A DNA stretch of 64,000 bases. Origin: an uncultured Methanomassiliicoccales archaeon (lineage in GTDB: Archaea > Thermoplasmatota > Thermoplasmata > Methanomassiliicoccales > Methanomethylophilaceae). The translations under genes and the position numbers were made by a program. The notes beneath the pieces were generated by a model that ran no database searches, had not been told where the DNA came from, and worked only from the letters and a program-made list of their open reading frames with translations. Each line of letters opens with the position of its first letter. Positions within the stretch are counted from its first letter, which is position 1. The stretch spans positions 1 to 64,000 of the forward strand of contig CAKUXX010000003.1 of NCBI GenBank assembly GCA_934702355.1, written 5' to 3'. This document shows, piece after piece, positions 60,141-64,000 of the stretch.

Positions 60141-61431
60141 CGAGCTGCCTCCTGTCGGACATCTCGTTGCATACGGGGGTCCTCATGAGCTCCTTGGCCT
60201 CTTCGACGGAGGAGGTGTTGGCGAGCGCCCACATGAGCTTGACGTATGCGGTCTCGGGAAGCATGTCCAATACCGTCACGACGCCTGCGGAGAGCATGTC
60301 CCTGCCTGTGTTGTAGACGTTCAGGTTGGTCCTTCCGTTGAGGCACTGGCTGGTCATGACCACGATGGTTCCGTTGTCGCATGCCTTCCTGATGAGGGGT
60401 ATCATGTTCTCGTTCACGTGCCCGAGTCCGGATCCTGCGATGACCACTCCCTTGGACCTCATGAATATGTCCTCGAACAGGGCGGGGTCCATGCCGGGAT
60501 AGTACTGGAGCAGCACGCATGCGCGCTCCATACCGGTCTTGGCCACGGCCTTCGCATCGGACACCTTGGGCCCGTCTATGGAGATTTCCATCTTCCCGTC
60601 CTTGTCGAGATGGGCGACGGGTTCGCAGTTGATACTGTGGAATGCGGACCTCTCCGAGGTATGCATCTTCCTGACGCGTGTTCCGAAATGGACTGCGAAG
60701 GAATCGTCGCCGGAGGTGTCATGCATGACCACGTACACACCCGCACGGTCGGCCTTGGTGCAGAACCTTGCGCAAGCCATCAGATTGCTGCTGGCGTCCG
60801 AGGAGGGACGGTCCGAGGACCTCTGCGCCCCCACCAGGACCACCGGCTTGGGCACATCCCCGAGCATGAACGACAGAGCCGCGGCGGTGTACCCCATGGT
60901 GTCTGTACCGTGGGGGATGATGATCGCGTCGGCACCGTTGTTGATCTCCTCTGCAACGGCCTCGGCGAGCTTCTGCCAGTGCTCCACATCCATGTTCTCG
61001 GAGAAAATCGAGAAGAGGACACGGGCATCGATGTTGGCCAGATCCCTGATCTCGGGAACGGCGTTGACCATGTCGGATGTGGAAAGGGCGGGGTGCACGG
61101 CACCGGTCCTGTAATCCACATAGGATGCGATGGTACCGCCGGTTCCGATGAGGACGATCTTCGGAAGTCCTTTCTTGAACTCCACTTCGGCCTCCTTCCT
61201 GACCCTCTCTGCGGGTGCTTCGAGGAGCGTCACCTTCGTGGCGTCCGTGATCTTCACACCGACATTGTATCCTGATTTCATCTTCAGGATCAGTATGTCG
61301 GGTGCACTGAATTCATGATGGGGCATGAGTGTGCCCACGAAAGACCTGCCGTCCTTCTCGACGGACAGTCTTGCACCTTCGCTGGCTCCGAGGTCGGCGA
61401 GGGTCTTTGAAAGCGAATCGGAATAGCTCAT
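60133..61431 (-). CDS. gatD: Glu-tRNA(Gln) amidotransferase subunit D
   Basis: GatD is the asparaginase-like subunit that frees ammonia from glutamine or asparagine for GatE. The 432-residue protein has the GatD N-terminal domain (about 1-85), then asparaginase motifs: LIGTGGTIASYVDYRTGAV with the first catalytic threonine, IIPHGTDTMGYTAAALSFML with the second threonine and aspartate, and VVIAGSGLGHVNE near the end. Length is normal. First gene of the gatDE pair; ATG at 61431, with AT-rich DNA upstream. Confidence 0.96.
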   Translation of the reverse strand: MSYSDSLSKTLADLGASEGARLSVEKDGRSFVGTLMPHHEFSAPDILILKMKSGYNVGVKITDATKVTLLEAPAERVRKEAEVEFKKGLPKIVLIGTGGTIASYVDYRTGAVHPALSTSDMVNAVPEIRDLANIDARVLFSIFSENMDVEHWQKLAEAVAEEINNGADAIIIPHGTDTMGYTAAALSFMLGDVPKPVVLVGAQRSSDRPSSDASSNLMACARFCTKADRAGVYVVMHDTSGDDSFAVHFGTRVRKMHTSERSAFHSINCEPVAHLDKDGKMEISIDGPKVSDAKAVAKTGMERACVLLQYYPGMDPALFEDIFMRSKGVVIAGSGLGHVNENMIPLIRKACDNGTIVVMTSQCLNGRTNLNVYNTGRDMLSAGVVTVLDMLPETAYVKLMWALANTSSVEEAKELMRTPVCNEMSDRRQLDE

Positions 61432-61530
61432 GCTGTTCGGAATCGTGTATGGTACAGTGGTTTATCACGCTTTCTTACAAATAAGCGACCGGACCCGGAG
61501 GCCTAGCGATGCCAGATGGGATGAACATCA

Positions 61531-61582
61531 AAAATTCTGAATTCATGAAAGATTGAATCGAAATTATGAAATTCAGAATTTT
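61531..61582. repeat. 13-bp inverted repeat upstream of ATPase gene
   Basis: AAAATTCTGAATT (61531-61543) is perfectly inverted as AATTCAGAATTTT (61570-61582), 26 bp apart. CTATTAAA, a TATA-like element, follows about 12 bp later and lies about 25 bp before the ATPase ATG. Confidence 0.85.
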
Positions 61583-61622
61583 ACAAATAGGATCTATTAA
61601 ACCCGGATTGATATGTATTGCC

Positions 61623-63020
61623 ATGGGTCTGTTCGTCGGCAGGGAATCCGAACTCGGGAAGCTGGAGGAATCATACGGAAAGGGGAAGGCCGTGATGATC
61701 TACGGCCGCAGACGCATCGGCAAAACGACCCTCGTGAAGAAGTTCTCGGAAAACAAGAAGACGCTCTACATCCGCTGCATGGGAAGCAATCTCCGCGTCA
61801 ACCTCGACTACATGAGGGCTGTCATCTCCTCATTCAGATGTACCGAGAGTCCGGAGTACAGAGGATACTATGATGCGATCGAGGATCTGGCAAGGGTCTG
61901 CGAAGAAGGTACGAACCTGATCGTCATCGATGAGTACCAATACCTCAAAAAGGCCGACCCGTCGATAGATTCCTTCATCCAGCACCTTGTCGACGGCTCA
62001 CTGAAGAATACGACGTCGACATTGATACTATGCGGCTCATCGGTATCGATGATGAAAGGGACCGGAGAGGATGGGAGCTGTCCGCTGTACGGACGCTTCA
62101 GACACGTCATCGACCTGGGCCCTCTGTCTATGGATGAATGCAGGACGTTCCATCCGGAGATGTCCGACCGCGATCAGATGATGATGTACCTGTCATTCAG
62201 CGGTATCCCCCGCTATCATTCGGAATCCGTGTGCGAATCGTATAAAGAATATGTAGTGAAGAACTGCCTCGAAGACAGTTGGATACTGGACGAGGCCGAA
62301 TTCCTGATCAAAGCTGATTTTCCGAACAGCGAGGAACACGGAGCAGTCCTTTCGGCGATATCCCGCGGTTCCGTCAATCTGAAGGAGATCTCCGAGAAGA
62401 CCGGACTCGGAACCAGATGCGGTGCGATCCTGGAAAGCCTCGTCGACAACGGCATCGTAGGGAAAGTGAATCCCATGCTGGGCGCACCCAAGAGGCCTGT
62501 GTACTACATAAGGGACGATTTCCTCGCATTCTACTACAGCATCATCTCGTTCAGGTCGGACATCCTGATGTACCGCGACTCCGACAGGGCGTACGACGAG
62601 CTCTACCCCAATATCAGGACGTTGATGGGATCAAGATTCGAGTATTACTGCCAGGACCTCATCAGAAAGGAGTATCCGGTCATAGAACTGGGGAAATGGT
62701 GGATCGATGACCCGAAGAGGGACATTCACGAGGATATCGACATAGTCGCAAGGCTGTCTGTCGGAAGGTTCAGGATGGACCTGTTCGCCGAGTGCAAGAA
62801 CACATCCAGGCCCGTGGGGTTCTCCCAGTTCAACATCCTTATGGCCCGCGTGTCGAGATTCTCCGACCGCACGAACCCGTGTGTGATGATGATCTCCGAG
62901 GGCGGTTTCGACGAGGATTTCGAAGAATATGCCCGGTCCACGGATGTAATGCTCATCGGACCCGACGAACTGTACGGAAGGAGACCCCTCCCTGAGATCC
63001 CGTTGATGCTCAGGGAATGA
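61623..63020 (+). CDS. archaeal-type ATPase with winged helix and DUF234 nuclease-like domain (COG1672)
   Basis: A 465-residue paralogue of the ATPase at 24666-26120. MGLFVGRESELGKLEESYG begins the protein, P-loop IYGRRRIGKTTLVKKF near 29, Walker B LIVIDEYQYLKKADP near 102, a winged helix around NLKEISEKTGLGTRCGAILE, and DUF234 with DIHEDIDIVARL…LFAECKNT retaining nuclease-type acidic and lysine residues. The start at 61623 aligns with the paralogue; the frame extends to 61566 but that part covers the operator-like repeat. It ends 12 bp from the stop of a convergent DUF4143 ATPase. Function unknown. Confidence 0.88.
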   Translation: MGLFVGRESELGKLEESYGKGKAVMIYGRRRIGKTTLVKKFSENKKTLYIRCMGSNLRVNLDYMRAVISSFRCTESPEYRGYYDAIEDLARVCEEGTNLIVIDEYQYLKKADPSIDSFIQHLVDGSLKNTTSTLILCGSSVSMMKGTGEDGSCPLYGRFRHVIDLGPLSMDECRTFHPEMSDRDQMMMYLSFSGIPRYHSESVCESYKEYVVKNCLEDSWILDEAEFLIKADFPNSEEHGAVLSAISRGSVNLKEISEKTGLGTRCGAILESLVDNGIVGKVNPMLGAPKRPVYYIRDDFLAFYYSIISFRSDILMYRDSDRAYDELYPNIRTLMGSRFEYYCQDLIRKEYPVIELGKWWIDDPKRDIHEDIDIVARLSVGRFRMDLFAECKNTSRPVGFSQFNILMARVSRFSDRTNPCVMMISEGGFDEDFEEYARSTDVMLIGPDELYGRRPLPEIPLMLRE

Positions 63021-63032
63021 CGTCGTGCCGGA

Positions 63033-64000
63033 TCACAGCAACGATGCCGTGTATAGGGGAAGGTACACGATACCGTCTTCGACTTTGATGTCCTTCGTGC
63101 ACAGGACGTACGATTGCCCGAGAACCTTGCCGAATCTGGACGAGAACCTGTCCAGGGAGTCGTGTCTGATGCGTTCGGACGATTTGACCTCCAGGGCACA
63201 TATCTTCCTTCTCTGACGGATGAGGAAATCGATCCCTATCGCCGAATCCCATGAATCTTCGTCCAAACCGTCCGACCTCCCCTTAGGCGACGGCGGACGG
63301 GAGTAGAAGAACAGGTTATGGCCGTTTGCCTTCAGACATTGAGCGACGACGTTCTCTGCGAACATCCCCTCGTTGATTCCGAGCTTTCCCAACAGAAGCG
63401 ACTTGTACACCTCGTCACCGACGAATTCGTCATCGTTCAGGCACTTTGTGATCAACAGTCCTGTGTCGGCCATGTAGATCTTCTGTTTGGTCATACCGAG
63501 GTTCATGTTCAGACCGATGCGGGGGTCCGTCGCATTGACGCATGTGTTGACCACCATAGCATCGTTCAGCCACAGGAATGCGTCCTCGTAGTCCCTGTTG
63601 CGGGCATTCTTCCCTATGCTGGTTATGCGGTATGACTTCTCCTTCCTGTTGAGTTCCGACGGAATGGTGTCGAATATGCCCGTCACCCTTGCCTCGTAAC
63701 CTCTGGCGAACCTTGCGATGTCCTTCCTGTACAGGGTGAGGATCCTGCGTTTGACCGACTCCGCCTTCTCGAAATCATTGCTTTCGACGAAAGCCTCGAC
63801 GGCCTGCGGCATCCCTCCGACTATCATGTACTTCCTGAAGAGACCCATGATGGTCTGGTGCAGTTTCTCGCCGACGGGCTGCAGATGCTCCATGCAATCT
63901 CTGAGGTACGGCATCGCAGTCTCGTTGCCGAGGGCCCATAGGAACTCCTCGAAATCCAACGGATAGAGGAAGAGGTCCTCTTCTTCGGAAGGTATCACTA
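63033..64000 (-). CDS. AAA_14/DUF4143 ATPase (COG1373), partial at window end
   Basis: The C-terminal 320 or so residues of a DUF4143 ATPase; the P-loop end lies beyond the right edge. The visible part matches the ATPase at 35966-37300 block by block: YPLDFEEFLWALG, IVGGMPQAVEAFV, TLYRKDIARFARG, KIYMADTGLLIT, NEGMFAENVVAQCL, and the nuclease-like end IGIDFLIRQRRKICALEVKSSE. The usual D and E-x-K are kept. Its upstream region, where a private repeat would be expected, is outside the window. It is convergent with the neighbouring COG1672 ATPase. Confidence 0.87.
   Translation of the reverse strand, partial: VIPSEEEDLFLYPLDFEEFLWALGNETAMPYLRDCMEHLQPVGEKLHQTIMGLFRKYMIVGGMPQAVEAFVESNDFEKAESVKRRILTLYRKDIARFARGYEARVTGIFDTIPSELNRKEKSYRITSIGKNARNRDYEDAFLWLNDAMVVNTCVNATDPRIGLNMNLGMTKQKIYMADTGLLITKCLNDDEFVGDEVYKSLLLGKLGINEGMFAENVVAQCLKANGHNLFFYSRPPSPKGRSDGLDEDSWDSAIGIDFLIRQRRKICALEVKSSERIRHDSLDRFSSRFGKVLGQSYVLCTKDIKVEDGIVYLPLYTASLL

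Noticed and set aside
1..64000. Insertion sequences or prophage
   Set aside because: No transposase, integrase or phage structural gene is recognisable among the frames; the multicopy ATPase genes are not transposases.

Overview
This window looks like chromosomal DNA of a methanogenic archaeon of the Thermoplasmatota, most likely a Methanomassiliicoccales (gut/rumen type) genome. The information-processing genes are archaeal: PCNA, transcript cleavage factor TFS, exosome subunit Csl4, XPD helicase, RqcH, ribosomal protein S17e, GatD/GatE and the wyosine enzyme Taw2. A hydrogenase maturation gene (hypE) fits a hydrogen-using methanogen. Many genes have a TATA-like element 22-30 bp before the ATG, as expected for leaderless mRNAs. 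Of 59 stop codons I read, all but one are TGA or TAA; the exception (TAG) closes a truncated Fic gene. TAG avoidance fits a pyrrolysine-using lineage. The taxon is an inference, not a match.

Layout. 0-1 kb: truncated Fic gene. 1.1-5.6 kb: five-gene set with zinc ribbons, a small membrane protein, a coiled coil and an SPFH protein. 5.6-9.1 kb: VTC-domain protein divergent from a membrane protein, DUF4956 and a CotH-like kinase. 9.2-16.3 kb: a conserved unknown, taw2, a geranylgeranyl reductase, and a minus-strand run of tfs, pcn, split transketolase and transaldolase. 16.4-24.3 kb: a 703-aa low-complexity membrane protein, a beta-CASP ribonuclease, nadC, purH, a METTL5-like methylase and csl4. 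24.3-28.6 kb: decayed and intact ATPase genes, XPD helicase. 28.5-32.8 kb: serA, a class V aminotransferase (serine synthesis) and an aspartate-type aminotransferase. 32.9-40.2 kb: three more ATPases interleaved with hypE, a PEBP gene and DUF1015. 40.2-47.7 kb: tRNA-Thr, MMPL exporter with its TetR regulator, an AT-rich repeat region, rqcH, tRNA-Arg, rps17e. 47.8-61.4 kb: terB-like, thyX, traB-like, ABC exporter, serB-like, AlbA/Schlafen-type protein, HVO_0476-type zinc protein, MATE, HemK2, flavoprotein, gatE-gatD. 61.6-64 kb: two convergent ATPases, the second cut by the window end.

The most striking feature is a family of selfish-looking or regulatory genes spread between housekeeping genes: two COG1672-type and four DUF4143-type ATPases with nuclease-like C-termini, one AlbA_2/Schlafen ATP-binding protein and one Fic protein. 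Nearly every one whose upstream region is visible carries its own private set of direct or inverted repeats next to its TATA element. The repeat sequence is different at every locus but nearly identical among copies within a locus. Two repeat arrays stand without an intact partner gene, and two degraded gene stubs (one COG1672-like, one AlbA_2-like) lie beside repeats. This suggests a multicopy system in which each gene is paired with a dedicated DNA address, and in which loci are born and decay.
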